A program made the translations under genes and the position numbers. Under the pieces are notes generated by a model. It ran no database searches. It saw only the letters and a list, made by a program, of their open reading frames with translations, and had not been told where the DNA came from. Positions 38,110-47,138 of a stretch of 64,000 bases of DNA are shown here, one piece after another. The first letter of the stretch is position 1. Each line of letters begins with the position of its first letter. The DNA is from Methylomonas methanica (lineage in GTDB: Bacteria > Pseudomonadota > Gammaproteobacteria > Methylococcales > Methylomonadaceae): the NCBI GenBank assembly GCA_001644045.1, contig LUUF01000099.1, positions 48,883 through 112,882 of the forward strand. The letters are read 5' to 3'.

Positions 38110-39273
38110 TCAAGCTCCCATGGTGTCGTCCATTTGCAATAGCGGCCGAGCGGCTTCACGCAAAACGATCAACGCCTCTTCTAGCGGCACTGGCTTATTT
38201 GCCGCAAGTTTGCCGATGTCGCGCAAAGGCACCAACATATCCGTGGTTTCGTCCGCATAGTTGATCCACAACGCTTCAAAATTCAAAGCCGGGACCCGGA
38301 ATAAACGCAGTTCGGCTTCCTTGTCGAGTTTTTCCACCACGGAAAGCGCGCGTTCCAAGCCTTTGGAAAACTGTTTGATATGGCTTTCGGAGCTGGACAT
38401 TTGCATCAATCGAGGCTCCGCTTCTTCGCTGACATCAAAGTAAGCTTGCGGTTTGTCTTCGGCCAATTCAAAAACCCGCATTCCCACCAATTGGGGCTCG
38501 GCCGCGCGCTCCGAGGCCAGTGCGTCCAGACCCAATGAATACAAACGATGGGCCATGCCCAGTGATACCCGACCTTCCTGCAGTGCTTGCGGGATTTCCC
38601 CGCTAAAGTTCAGATCTTGTTTTACGTTCAGCAGCGGCCGGGCTTCCCAAATGCGGCGCAGCAACCATTCGTCAGGAATCAATACTTTGATAGGCATTTT
38701 GAAATAACTCTTGGTGAAATAGGTGTGGGTCCAGCTGCCGCTGCCTTGATAGTTACTGGAAAAATCGGCAACCGTCAGATGACCCTTGCCATAGATGGGG
38801 TCGTCAATGTCGAAATACTCAACACCGAAGAAGATACTATAGCCGTAGATCACCATAAAATGGCCGCCGCCGCCGCTCCAGCCGATTCGGGCGCCAACCG
38901 GCCGACCAGCATCGATTTCATCCTTGACCTGTTGAAAACTGGCAGCCCCGGTGATGCTGACAAAGTTATTGGTTCGCGTTAATGCTCTATCCAAATACCA
39001 AGGCACATTGCAGTCCGATGGCACTGGGCTATGACAGCAATCGTTATGCCCCAACTCGGCGTTAGCGACCTTGCATTGGGTCCAATGACTAAAAAACCAG
39101 TAAAAATGCGAAACGCTGGTCGACGTTGCCGCCCAACACCAGTTGGATTGCGTCTGCGCCTGCATGTTAAACGGCAGATGCTTGGATCGAATTAAGCGAC
39201 CGACCACGCTGACTTCGCGAAGGAGCGAGCTATAGGGCCGGCTGCTGGCAAAAATATATTCTGACGTGCTCAT
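38110..39273 (-). CDS. Papain-like cysteine peptidase
   Basis: Residues about 30-190 have a papain-like (C39/C70-type) core: catalytic Cys46 in QSNWCWAAT, His138 in GGGGHFMVIYGY and Asp in EYFDIDDPIYGKG. Extra Cys residues (CKVANAELGHNDCCHSP) may form disulfides or bind metal. The remaining 200 residues are Glu/Leu-rich with no recognised fold. No signal peptide is visible, so export would need another route. Its bacterial target is unknown; relatives occur as effectors or secondary-metabolite enzymes. It is a single gene. Confidence 0.82.
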   Translation of the reverse strand: MSTSEYIFASSRPYSSLLREVSVVGRLIRSKHLPFNMQAQTQSNWCWAATSTSVSHFYWFFSHWTQCKVANAELGHNDCCHSPVPSDCNVPWYLDRALTRTNNFVSITGAASFQQVKDEIDAGRPVGARIGWSGGGGHFMVIYGYSIFFGVEYFDIDDPIYGKGHLTVADFSSNYQGSGSWTHTYFTKSYFKMPIKVLIPDEWLLRRIWEARPLLNVKQDLNFSGEIPQALQEGRVSLGMAHRLYSLGLDALASERAAEPQLVGMRVFELAEDKPQAYFDVSEEAEPRLMQMSSSESHIKQFSKGLERALSVVEKLDKEAELRLFRVPALNFEALWINYADETTDMLVPLRDIGKLAANKPVPLEEALIVLREAARPLLQMDDTMGA

Positions 39274-39715
39274 GGTTTGCTCTCCTAACTGTAACTGCTT
39301 GAAGTATCTAAAGACCTATCGGTAATGATTTATCGACAGTTAGATAGTAGATAAAGCAAACCGACAAAACAGTTAGGAAATAGGCAGCGCAGTTGTGAAA
39401 TATTGCCTTGTATGCCTAAAACAGGCTGACCAACATGGACAATGCTGGCGACCAACACGCTGGCATTCTTTACTGCGAATGGTGCTTTCGGCCGATTCTG
39501 ACTTGGCAAATGCGGATTGGGGCAGTTGATTAAGCGCCAATGCTACCAACCAAACATCAACCAGCCAACAGAGTCTTATTTGTTACAAACGCAACATATG
39601 CGTCAAGAACTTTTTTATTATTAATCAACCACTTAAAAGTTGGTGCAAAATATGAATTAAGCAAGCCATATATAAATCAATGCTATGTTAGGTTGCTTAT
39701 CATTTTACGGTGCTT
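39274..39715. other. Intergenic region with no recognised feature
   Basis: About 440 bp between a leftward peptidase gene and a rightward small gene. I see no gene; short frames lack ribosome binding sites. AT-rich sequence near 39600-39690 may hold promoters for the rightward gene. Confidence 0.55.
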
Positions 39716-40033
39716 ATGTCAGAAATCATCCCGTTTCCCGTTCCCAACAAACCACAAAAATCAGATATTGATGCCGTTATCGATGAAGCCCTAAAGACCA
39801 TCCCCAGGCAAAACCGAGAAAAGCTCAGGTTTGAGTTGATCAAAACCATTGACAGCTACGATGCTTTTTTTACCGAATGGTCCTTGAGTCTACCCGAGGA
39901 TAGTAACGAAACACTCAGAAAACAAATCTACGATATTGCGCATCAGGAACATGATCGAAAAATACAAATGCTGAAAGACATTATGCGCCTAAAGATTAAA
40001 GTGCTGGTTGGGGAATACCGGCAACGAAAATAA
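39716..40033 (+). CDS. Hypothetical protein (105 residues)
   Basis: The protein begins MSEIIPFPVPNKPQKSDIDAV and is then mostly alpha-helical and charged (IPRQNREKLRFELIKTIDSY; KIQMLKDIMRLKIKVLVGEY). It has no membrane segment. A GTG two codons upstream is an alternative start. It precedes nifX by 124 bp on the same strand, but a joint function is not evident. No family is recognised. Confidence 0.6.
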   Translation: MSEIIPFPVPNKPQKSDIDAVIDEALKTIPRQNREKLRFELIKTIDSYDAFFTEWSLSLPEDSNETLRKQIYDIAHQEHDRKIQMLKDIMRLKIKVLVGEYRQRK

Positions 40034-40157
40034 CGCGGTTTGCAACAGCCATCCCCAGCGGCTTTGGTAGGGCGCGGATTAACAACGCCATAGAGAATCG
40101 ATTGTAGGGCCTTGCCTTAAACGTTCTTTGGCCCAACTATTCATTGAGGAGTGTCAT

Positions 40158-40634
40158 ATGAGTCAACTTGCCGATGTAAACAGTGTGGCGGAGCTTGAAG
40201 TTGCCGCAGATAAGCTGATAGTGGCTTTTGCGAGTTCAGATGGAGAAATGGTCAACCAGCATTTCGGGTCATCTTTGGGGTTTCATGTCTATGCTATCGA
40301 CGGCGCTACCGCTACGCCTTTGGCGGCCAAGTCGTTTGCTAAAGAACAACGTGACGGGAATGACGACAAACTAAAGCCTAAGCTCGCCTGGTTAACGGGC
40401 TGCGAACTGGTTTATTGCGGTTCTGTCGGTGGCACGGCGACCAATGAGTTGATCAAATTGGGCGCGCATCCCGTAATCGTTAAAGGCGGCCCGGACATTG
40501 AAGAAATCGTTACCGAATTACAACAAGACATTAACGGAGCCATGTCGCCGCTGCTGGAACGTATTTTTAAGCAAAAAACCGGTAAAGATAATAGCCGTTT
40601 TGCAGAGATGGCTGACGAAGAATGGGATGAATAA
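40158..40634 (+). CDS. nifX: NifX/NafY-type iron-molybdenum cofactor-binding protein
   Basis: The 158-residue protein has the dinitrogenase iron-molybdenum cofactor domain with IVAFASSDGEMVNQHFGSS (His of the HFG motif), a central GCELVYCGSVGGTATNELI and a C-terminal extension similar to NifX. NifX carries FeMo-co precursors between NifB and NifEN. A GAGGA ribosome binding site sets the start. No other nif gene is nearby, so it is either an outlying copy or a paralogue with a role in another metal cofactor. Confidence 0.85.
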   Translation: MSQLADVNSVAELEVAADKLIVAFASSDGEMVNQHFGSSLGFHVYAIDGATATPLAAKSFAKEQRDGNDDKLKPKLAWLTGCELVYCGSVGGTATNELIKLGAHPVIVKGGPDIEEIVTELQQDINGAMSPLLERIFKQKTGKDNSRFAEMADEEWDE

Positions 40635-40705
40635 GGGCATCAGCCAATTTTCCACCCTAACCACTATGGCACTCTTTTAGGGTAAAAGGCGCGGAGTTCC
40701 GAAGT

Positions 40706-41014
40706 TTATTCATTATCTCCGGCCAATGCAGTGTCAACAGCCCGCAAAATGTAGTCGTTGTTACGAATACCCTGTGCCAGCGCTACGATCTCTTCATAGG
40801 CGTAATTGTGCAAATTGAAACTCATCGTGTCGATGTGATTGTCGTCGATGAATATATCGAGTACCAACAGTACGGAATTGTCGTACTGACCAGCATTATC
40901 AAGCACCTTAACGCCGGCCACGATTCTCATGTGTTCATCGATGGCATTGATATATCGCAACGACGATAAATGCTCAATTTGTACAGGGGTTAATACGTTG
41001 ATATTGGTCATCAT
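40706..41014 (-). CDS. Hypothetical protein (102 residues)
   Basis: The protein begins MMTNINVLTPVQIEHLSSLR and contains VLLVLDIFIDDNHIDTMSFNL; it is acidic and soluble. No family is recognised. It converges on the nifX-like gene. The reading frame is uninterrupted and has normal composition, which is the main support. Confidence 0.6.
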   Translation of the reverse strand: MMTNINVLTPVQIEHLSSLRYINAIDEHMRIVAGVKVLDNAGQYDNSVLLVLDIFIDDNHIDTMSFNLHNYAYEEIVALAQGIRNNDYILRAVDTALAGDNE

Positions 41015-41428
41015 GATTCTGAAATATAGGCCGAAGCGCTTGTTGTTTAATTGCGAGTGTCCGTTCTAAAAAGCTTGGCTTCAAATAACAAACAATTGCT
41101 CCAACACGGTTTATTGGGAATCGTAGACCCAACAAACTTCATGCCAGATTTGTTGGTACAACTTGCTGGATGCTGAAATTCGGCCGTTACCGGACGCCTA
41201 TCTGCCAAAACGGCTATCCCTAAAGCGAACTTGCCCGCCATCGTCTGGGATAAAGCCCGATCTAACTGTGTCGTTTTATTGGTGTGCTACTTGCTTGCTT
41301 AGTAAAAACTCATATCCAAAGGGCTATTTTTGTAGTGTTTACCTCAAACCATCCCACAATTGTTGTCGACTCTTGGACGACATTTGACCAGCGGAGCCGC
41401 TGTGTCAGCACCTTACCCGGTGGTCATT
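41015..41428. other. Intergenic region with no convincing gene
   Basis: About 410 bp. Two short overlapping frames on opposite strands show no recognisable protein and lack ribosome binding sites. I see no clear hairpin or repeat. Confidence 0.55.
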
Positions 41429-41986
41429 ATGACGATGAAGACAAGGAGATATCCCTTGGATGACAAATCCGCGGATGATGACGAATGGGTAATCTGGAAC
41501 GGCACGCTCGGCCTCGTCACCACCGTGGCGATCCAGCGGGTCGAAGAGAGCGCTAGTGGTAGAAGCGCCTGGCTGGATGAACCCTTCGACATGGTTGGCC
41601 CTTTCAGCTTCGACGAGCTAAAGACGCACGGTCGAATCTCCTACGCCGCCTGTATCGTCATGTCGCGCCAGAGATGGCAAGACGACCAAGTGGAACTGCG
41701 GCGGGAGTCCCTGAAAATACGCCGCGCGACAGAACAACACATAAACGAAAAATTTGAACGCCTCTATGGCGGGGACCGTCGGTATCAAGTCAAGCACAAA
41801 CCTGTCAATGAGCGGCAACATCGTGAGACACTAAATCTGCCAATCGACGGGACGCTTGAATCATCGCAGATTAAAGCCGCTTTTCGACGGCTGGCCCAAA
41901 AGGCCCATCCCGATGCCGGGGGCAGCAACGAACAATTCATTCGCATTACCGAAGCGCGCAACGTGTTACTCAAGTACGTTTCGTGA
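41429..41986 (+). CDS. C-terminal J-domain protein
   Basis: The last 50 residues are a DnaJ J-domain: TLESSQIKAAFRRLAQKAHP followed by DAGG (the HPD motif that stimulates DnaK ATPase). The N-terminal 130 residues contain WVIWNGTLGLVTTVAIQRV and have no recognised fold. This co-chaperone likely recruits DnaK to an unknown client. The start could be this ATG or a TTG at 41456, which is better placed behind AAGGAG (seven bases). Confidence 0.8.
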   Translation: MTMKTRRYPLDDKSADDDEWVIWNGTLGLVTTVAIQRVEESASGRSAWLDEPFDMVGPFSFDELKTHGRISYAACIVMSRQRWQDDQVELRRESLKIRRATEQHINEKFERLYGGDRRYQVKHKPVNERQHRETLNLPIDGTLESSQIKAAFRRLAQKAHPDAGGSNEQFIRITEARNVLLKYVS

Positions 41987-42107
41987 TTGATAGCTACGAG
42001 CAAACAGTTCCGCGTAAATAGCGTTTAAACGTTGATCAATGCTGGCGTGCAGTTCGGCGAATGGATTTAATTCTGCCAATTTAATGCGCATGTTTTAGCG
42101 GCTTAGA

Positions 42108-42452
42108 CTAAAGCGCATGCGGGTTGAAAAAATAGACCCCGATACCCAGCCAGGTCAGTATCAGTAAACCCCAAGGCAACCAGTGTTGTTGATAAACGAT
42201 GATTTCGGCGATTTCAGGATCATCCTGCTCAGTCTCCGCTGCTTTCTGTTTAGCTAATTTTTTACGCTGCTTGCTCAGCTCTCTGGCTTTTTCTTTTTGT
42301 TGTCGTTTGTAAAGATCGATGCCTTGCTGGATACCTTGAGCAATGAGCTTGGTTTGCTCTTTGGTTTGCGCGGGGCGTTGAATGCCCTTGGCGATTTTCA
42401 ATGCTTCTTCCTGCGTTTGCGGGGATGGCTGTTGGTGGCTGTTTTTAGTCAT
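42108..42452 (-). CDS. DUF2956 family protein
   Basis: The 114-residue protein matches DUF2956: SPQTQEEALKIAKGIQRPAQ then TKEQTKLIAQGIQQGIDLYK, a Lys/Gln-rich coiled segment (residues about 45-75), and one C-terminal membrane helix (WGLLILTWLGIGVYFF). It is a tail-anchored inner-membrane protein of unknown role. The internal ATG is chosen since the longer frame overlaps the PEBP gene. Such proteins are found mostly in gammaproteobacteria. Confidence 0.85.
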   Translation of the reverse strand: MTKNSHQQPSPQTQEEALKIAKGIQRPAQTKEQTKLIAQGIQQGIDLYKRQQKEKARELSKQRKKLAKQKAAETEQDDPEIAEIIVYQQHWLPWGLLILTWLGIGVYFFNPHAL

Positions 42453-42507
42453 GATCGTGCGATAATCGTTAGATTGATGGCGGTAAAACGGCTGCCAATC
42501 AGCGCCC

Positions 42508-43080
42508 TTAGTGTTTCTGATAGGTTCCAATGAGCTCGGCTTGTGCAAGAATATGGCCTTTCATCGCCGCTTCGAGTTGTGCTTTGCTTGGTTGATTCAG
42601 ATCCGGCAATTCGATGTCTAGCGCGTACAGTTTATGAAAATAACGATGCCGGCCTATCGGTGGACAGGGTCCGCCGTAACCGATACGGTTCCAATCGTTT
42701 TTACCTTGCAGGGTCGATCCCGGTAGATTGCTGGCGGCAACAGCTTGAGGCAACTCGCTGACGGTAGGCGGAATGTTATACAAAACCCAATGCACCCAAG
42801 TCATTTTAGGCTTAGCCGGATCAGGCGCATCGGGATCATCGACAATCAACACCAAGCTTTTGGTTGGTGCGGGCACGCCCGACCAACTCAAAGCCGGCGA
42901 ACTGTCGTCGCCTTGGCAAGTGAATTGTTGGGGGATTTCGCCTTGATGGACAAAATCGGCTGACGTCAGACTCATCGACATAGGCGGTACCCTCTGATCT
43001 GCCATAGCGTTATGGGCAGAGTTTGCACTAAAAACGGTTACAAATAATGCCATTAAACCAAGTCGTTTGACACTCTTCAT
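42508..43080 (-). CDS. YbhB/YbcL family phosphatidylethanolamine-binding-like protein
   Basis: The 190 residues begin with a signal peptide (MALFVTVFSANSAHNAMA region) followed by the PEBP fold: TCQGDDSSPALSWSGVPAPT, DDPDAPDPAKPKMTWVHWVL with the conserved DPDAP and HW, YGGPCPPIGRHRYFHKLYAL. Homologues resemble Raf kinase inhibitor, but in bacteria they are periplasmic proteins of unknown ligand. It lies between DUF2956 and DUF1993 genes on one strand. Confidence 0.92.
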   Translation of the reverse strand: MKSVKRLGLMALFVTVFSANSAHNAMADQRVPPMSMSLTSADFVHQGEIPQQFTCQGDDSSPALSWSGVPAPTKSLVLIVDDPDAPDPAKPKMTWVHWVLYNIPPTVSELPQAVAASNLPGSTLQGKNDWNRIGYGGPCPPIGRHRYFHKLYALDIELPDLNQPSKAQLEAAMKGHILAQAELIGTYQKH

Positions 43081-43106
43081 AACTCGCCTTCTGGACCAAA
43101 ATTGCG

Positions 43107-43616
43107 TCAGTAAATAGCACCCAAGAAATCGTGCTTGCCAATCTCAACACCGTTATGGCGCAATATTGCATAAGCGGTTGTGACATGGAAATAGACATTG
43201 GGTAAAACAAAATCGGTCAAATAAGCTAGGCCTTTAAACTCCACCGTTTTGTCGTGCATCGGCAGCATAATGGTCTTCTCTTCAGTCTCGTCAATTTGCT
43301 CGGCTTTAAAGGATTTAAGCAGGGCAATTGTCTTATCGATTCTGGCCAACAATTCAGCAAAGGTTGCTTCATTATCTTCGTACTTGGGCGGTTCTAAACC
43401 GGCCAGACGCGACACGGCCCCCTTGGCTACATCGGTGGCAATTTGCACCTGCCGTGATAGTGGAAACATATCCGGGTAAAGCCTGGCATCGATCAAAACG
43501 GACGGATCAATTTTCTTGGTTTCTGCATGGCTCGCCGCTTTTTCGAGGATAGCCCGCAAATTGGTCAAGCTGTGAATAATGGGCGGAACAGTTACTACAT
43601 ACATTGAATGGGACAT
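43107..43616 (-). CDS. DUF1993 family protein
   Basis: The 169-residue protein has the DUF1993 pattern: SHSMYVVTVPPIIHSLTNLR, LIDARLYPDMFPLSRQVQIA, and NVYFHVTTAYAILRHNGVEI. The four-helix fold resembles DinB-type metal-binding proteins. AGGAG sets the start; the upstream extension is rejected. Function is unknown. It lies 26 bp upstream of the PEBP gene, so the two may be cotranscribed. Confidence 0.9.
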   Translation of the reverse strand: MSHSMYVVTVPPIIHSLTNLRAILEKAASHAETKKIDPSVLIDARLYPDMFPLSRQVQIATDVAKGAVSRLAGLEPPKYEDNEATFAELLARIDKTIALLKSFKAEQIDETEEKTIMLPMHDKTVEFKGLAYLTDFVLPNVYFHVTTAYAILRHNGVEIGKHDFLGAIY

Positions 43617-43798
43617 GAATATTTCTCCTGAACGAGTTGTTCCAACCAGTGTAACCGAACAGACGAAAGCCGATCTGGATTTAGAGTTTTGTTGAGTGTT
43701 TATAGGGTATCGAATGGCCGTTAACGAAAACCGGTGCAATTGCAGTCGTTTGGCAGTGATGCGATTGCACCGATTTTATTATTTCCAACTAACGTCAA

Positions 43799-43930
43799 TT
43801 AGGTATGCGCATCACCCGGTTTATTGCCGATTCGTTTATTCGCTTTACTCTCTTTCGCCATGGTTTTGTTGACATAAAATGCGCCGCCAATGAGACAAAA
43901 CAACAGCACTGCTTCGATTAAGAATTTCAT
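43799..43930 (-). CDS. Small membrane protein (43 residues)
   Basis: A strong AAGGGGGA site precedes the ATG. The product MKFLIEAVLLFCLIGGAFYV is followed by a basic polar tail (MAKESKANKRIGNKPGDAHT). It would be a single-pass inner-membrane peptide. No family is recognised. It lies 182 bp upstream of the DUF1993 gene. Confidence 0.6.
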   Translation of the reverse strand: MKFLIEAVLLFCLIGGAFYVNKTMAKESKANKRIGNKPGDAHT

Positions 43931-44126
43931 CAGTCCCCCTTGAAAGGTAAGGATATCCTTATTCGTTGGTTATGATCCCTCTGCATCAAGAAGAGCCAAG
44001 GGTTCCAGGAACAACTATCCCAAACGGAAACCTACTTACTCTTCCAAATCGGGAGCCTACCGCGCACTGGCATGGAGTCAAATGATTTGATCACCGGGGA
44101 ATATTTGTCACAGTGCCGGGGCTGAC

Positions 44127-44576
44127 CTATCTCTCGCCTATCAGCTTTTTGATCACGTCCTTGCTAATGGTCGAGAGGGTAATCTTCTTAATTTCCTTGG
44201 CTTTCAATTCCTAGGCATTTGCTTTTTAAGCTCAAGCATTTTTGTAACCAGCAATTTATCCGATTTTAGTAAAAAATCCTTGAGCGCTATCTTTCTGGCC
44301 CGCACCGCATCGATACCGTCTTTTGCCTTTTCGGTATGTAATAATCTAAATTGCGGATTATATTTCCGTATTAAATTTGCTAACGAAACTCACTTGGAAA
44401 TTTTGTTGGGTAATGCCGGAGGCGATGCTTTTGCTGTGGCGAATGTACGAGTCGTAAACGCCTTGCCCATCGTGGGATAGCATATTGCGGTAACCGTCGT
44501 ACCCTTTTGACGCTAAAAAAGCGTGGTTAATCTGTTGCGTCACAGTCATGTGGTGTTTGGAAGATTGCTTGGACAT
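44127..44576 (-). pseudogene. Probable decayed gene of unknown function
   Basis: The 72-codon start (MSKQSSKHHMTVTQQINHAF) runs to a stop, but two further coding-like stretches follow in other frames: IRKYNPQFRLLHTEKAKDGI and on to LLVTKMLELKKQM, then KAKEIKKITLSTISKDVIKK. Two small frameshifts would join them into a Lys-rich protein of about 145 residues. No homologue is recognised, so this reading rests on composition and continuity. Confidence 0.4.
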
Positions 44577-44684
44577 GGTGGTTTACTCGTCGTTAAAATG
44601 AAGACACACTACCATTTTTTTAATCCGGAAATCCGTGATTTCGCGTCCTTTGTTTAATCGCTTAAAACTCAGCCCCAACTACCA

Positions 44685-45137
44685 ATGCTTGAGCAAATAA
44701 AACTGTTTTTCGAAAAGCATCTTGCGCTTCCTTCGCCGGATGAGCCATTGGAAGAACAGTTAAAACTGGCGACAGTGGCCCTGTTCATGGAAATGATGAC
44801 TATGGATGATGTGTGTCAGGATAATGAGCGGACTGCCATTATATCTTTGGTCAAGAAGTGTTTTGCGATGTCAACCGAGCAGGCCGAGACACTAATGTTC
44901 GCCGCAGAACAAAAGCGCAAGCAGGCGGTCGATTACTATGCCTTTACGTCGCTGATTAACAAACGTTGCAGCCTGGAAGAAAAAATACGGTTTATACAGT
45001 CCCTCTGGCAAATTGCTTACGCCGACGGTGAACTCGATCCGCAAGAAGAGTATCTGGTACGAAAAATTGCGGACTTGCTGGGCGTCCCTCATGCCGATTT
45101 TATTCTGGCAAAACTCCGTGTTAATCCCAATCCGTGA
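44685..45137 (+). CDS. TerB family tellurite-resistance-like protein
   Basis: The 150-residue helical protein has the TerB-like repeats: LKLATVALFMEMMTMDDVCQ (about 26-45) and QSLWQIAYADGELDPQEEYL (about 105-124), each with acidic residues at the end of a helix that can bind metal. TerB proteins are linked to stress responses and membrane complexes. No other ter gene is here; a 118-residue hypothetical gene follows after 36 bp. Confidence 0.88.
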   Translation: MLEQIKLFFEKHLALPSPDEPLEEQLKLATVALFMEMMTMDDVCQDNERTAIISLVKKCFAMSTEQAETLMFAAEQKRKQAVDYYAFTSLINKRCSLEEKIRFIQSLWQIAYADGELDPQEEYLVRKIADLLGVPHADFILAKLRVNPNP

Positions 45138-45173
45138 AATACCTGAAACAATATCTCGTCACCCGAATCAAGC

Positions 45174-45530
45174 ATGAAAAAGCACAAGAAAAACAAAAAC
45201 CTCTGGCTTAAAGAAACCGAAATTGAAGAGGGCTATTTATATTTCACTACGGCCAACCAATATCGTGCGGTCCTGGCAATGAAGGGTGACTTCCTGATTT
45301 ATGCGCCCAGTTCGGAAGGCATGGAACCCTTGGGGCCAGACTCTAAAATGCCGTTTGAAAACTCTCCGTTTAAAAAATGCCAAATTGCGACTTTTGCGCA
45401 AAAAGAATACCAGGCATTCGATCGGCACTGCACTCAGGCCATCAAGCACAAGTTGACAGGTTCTCAGCTCGCCGATGCCATTACGCAGTGCAACGCTAAG
45501 GTAGCTATTGCTACGTTGTTAGCGGAATAA
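45174..45530 (+). CDS. Hypothetical protein (118 residues)
   Basis: The protein has a very basic N terminus (MKKHKKNKNLWLKETEIEEG), then YLYFTTANQYRAVLAMKGDF. No family is recognised. It follows the TerB-like gene closely and probably shares its transcript. No membrane segment is present. Confidence 0.62.
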   Translation: MKKHKKNKNLWLKETEIEEGYLYFTTANQYRAVLAMKGDFLIYAPSSEGMEPLGPDSKMPFENSPFKKCQIATFAQKEYQAFDRHCTQAIKHKLTGSQLADAITQCNAKVAIATLLAE

Positions 45531-45582
45531 GCCTCCACGGATGCTCACCCACCCATGTTGACGAGTCTCCTTGAACGCCACA

Positions 45583-45987
45583 TCAACGTGCATTTGCAAT
45601 GACTTTTGAATGCCGCAACAGATAGGCGAGATATAAGGCTGCCACCACATCGTAAGTCAGGCAAAACATTGGCCACCAAATAGGAACGCCTGGATTGGAA
45701 ATGAGGTGGCCGTGAAAGAAATCAAATATGCCATGGGTGACTAACGCGGCAACGACAAACCACAAATTGCGTTTGAAGCCAAGAACGGTGGCACTTAAAA
45801 ATACGGCCATCACGACTGACTCGCAAAGGACAGCCTGAACCGAACCGCCCATCACCGCAAATAAACCATAGTAGGATGCAATCACTACCAACACGGTTGG
45901 GTAGAAGCTACGTTCTTTGTCGAAGCCAACGAGTGTCGCGAACAACGAAACAAATAGGGCAATGAGAATACCCGCGAGATACTCCAT
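45583..45987 (-). CDS. Integral membrane protein of unknown function
   Basis: The 134 residues form four hydrophobic helices, with conserved-looking GFDKERSFYPTVLVVIASYY, HGIFDFFHGHLISNPGVPIW and CLTYDVVAALYLAYLLR. The His/Asp pattern HGIFDFFHGH could bind metal. I do not assign a family with certainty. The gene is followed by a convergent gene on the left and preceded by the methyltransferase-like gene. Confidence 0.7.
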   Translation of the reverse strand: MEYLAGILIALFVSLFATLVGFDKERSFYPTVLVVIASYYGLFAVMGGSVQAVLCESVVMAVFLSATVLGFKRNLWFVVAALVTHGIFDFFHGHLISNPGVPIWWPMFCLTYDVVAALYLAYLLRHSKVIANAR

Positions 45988-46037
45988 TTTGGCTCCTGCT
46001 ATCTAATGTTTAAATTTAGCGGCCGTCGAGTCATGTC

Positions 46038-46499
46038 TTATAACCATCTCGGAACGGACTGCGTGTAGGCGGCGAAATGTTTGCCGAATGTTGAAGACAG
46101 CGCTCTTTCCTCGGGTGAAATTTGAAAGCGATTCATATAGATAACAAACGCCGGCAAGAAAATAAATCCCAGGGCATGCGCTAGAAAGAATGCCCAGCCG
46201 CCTAGCGCAAATAAGAAGCCGACATACATGGGATTCCGGCTAAAACGATAGATGCCCGAGCTAACCAAGGTAGACGCGGCATCCGGTCGCGTTGGATTAA
46301 CCGTTGTCCTGGCAACACGAAATGCAATTACGCCGGCAACCGCGAAGACAATACCTATACCGCACAATGCCATCGATATGACGAGACGCCAAGGCATGGC
46401 AAAGGACATAACCGGAAACTGCACTGATGCCAGCCACATTGCGCCCGCAAAAAAAAGTGACAACGCGACGGGTGGAACTCTAAGTTCAAGAGCGTTCAT
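46038..46499 (-). CDS. Isoprenylcysteine carboxyl methyltransferase-like (PEMT/ICMT) membrane protein
   Basis: The 153-residue protein has three to four helices, then the SAM-binding signature LVSSGIYRFSRNPMYVGFLF and the C-terminal EERALSSTFGKHFAAYTQSV with PRW. This is the ICMT/PEMT-type membrane methyltransferase fold. Bacteria lack prenylated CaaX proteins, so the substrate is probably a lipid or small hydrophobic molecule. It lies 50 bp before another membrane protein gene on the same strand. Confidence 0.88.
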   Translation of the reverse strand: MNALELRVPPVALSLFFAGAMWLASVQFPVMSFAMPWRLVISMALCGIGIVFAVAGVIAFRVARTTVNPTRPDAASTLVSSGIYRFSRNPMYVGFLFALGGWAFFLAHALGFIFLPAFVIYMNRFQISPEERALSSTFGKHFAAYTQSVPRWL

Positions 46500-46638
46500 G
46501 CGATGAAGATTCCGGCTGATGTAACGTTAAGGAGGAGCGCTTTAATGCAGGGTTAGAATGCATACTCAAAGCATCGCGAATGAATGTTTGCCATGTCTGA
46601 TTGGGCACCCAAACCTCCTGCATTGGATGGACTGATGC

Positions 46639-47013
46639 TTACTCACTCTCTAGGAGACACAGTCTCCGGTAGAGGTAGATAAAAACCGACACCCGCATGT
46701 TTTTTGCACAATGCACCCAAACATTACGCTCCTGGTAGGCCTCGAGCGTGCGGAAAAACTGCATTAACCGATGGAGCTCAGGCTGCTCCCATGCTACAGG
46801 AATACGAATGTAGTCAATTCCTTGCCGTGAAACAAATTCAGCCTCGCCGGATAGGGCGTTTGATGCCGTTGTGGGCGCCAAATTGATCACGGCTTCTATT
46901 CCAAGCTCCTTCAGCCTTGCAATATCTTTCTCAGATAGTTGGCCGGAAGTCCAGAGCCAGTCGAATACTTGATGAATGTTTTCAGCATCCATGAATGGTC
47001 TCTCGGGGCTCAT
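46639..47013 (-). CDS. Dual-specificity phosphatase-like protein
   Basis: The 124 residues have the DSP-type motif VHCAKNMRVSVF, which fits C-x5-R with Cys near residue 102, and IEAVINLAPTTASNALSGEA earlier. Homologues are annotated as protein tyrosine phosphatase-like or beta-lactamase hydrolase-like. The C terminus ends shortly after the active site (LYRRLCLLESE), a little shorter than usual, so slight truncation is possible. Start may also be the ATG at 46992. Confidence 0.8.
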   Translation of the reverse strand: MSPERPFMDAENIHQVFDWLWTSGQLSEKDIARLKELGIEAVINLAPTTASNALSGEAEFVSRQGIDYIRIPVAWEQPELHRLMQFFRTLEAYQERNVWVHCAKNMRVSVFIYLYRRLCLLESE

Positions 47014-47138
47014 AATCGTCGGGGATTGCAGTGACAGAGAATTTCATTGGCGTTATTCATGATAGTTTCCTTTCAAGTGAGTCGATACGGAACGTAGTTT
47101 ACGGGCTCACAACAGCTACGGCTTGAACGAAACGGCTA

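Noticed and set aside
41047..41387. Short frames on both strands
   Set aside because: No ribosome binding site, no motif and mutual overlap.
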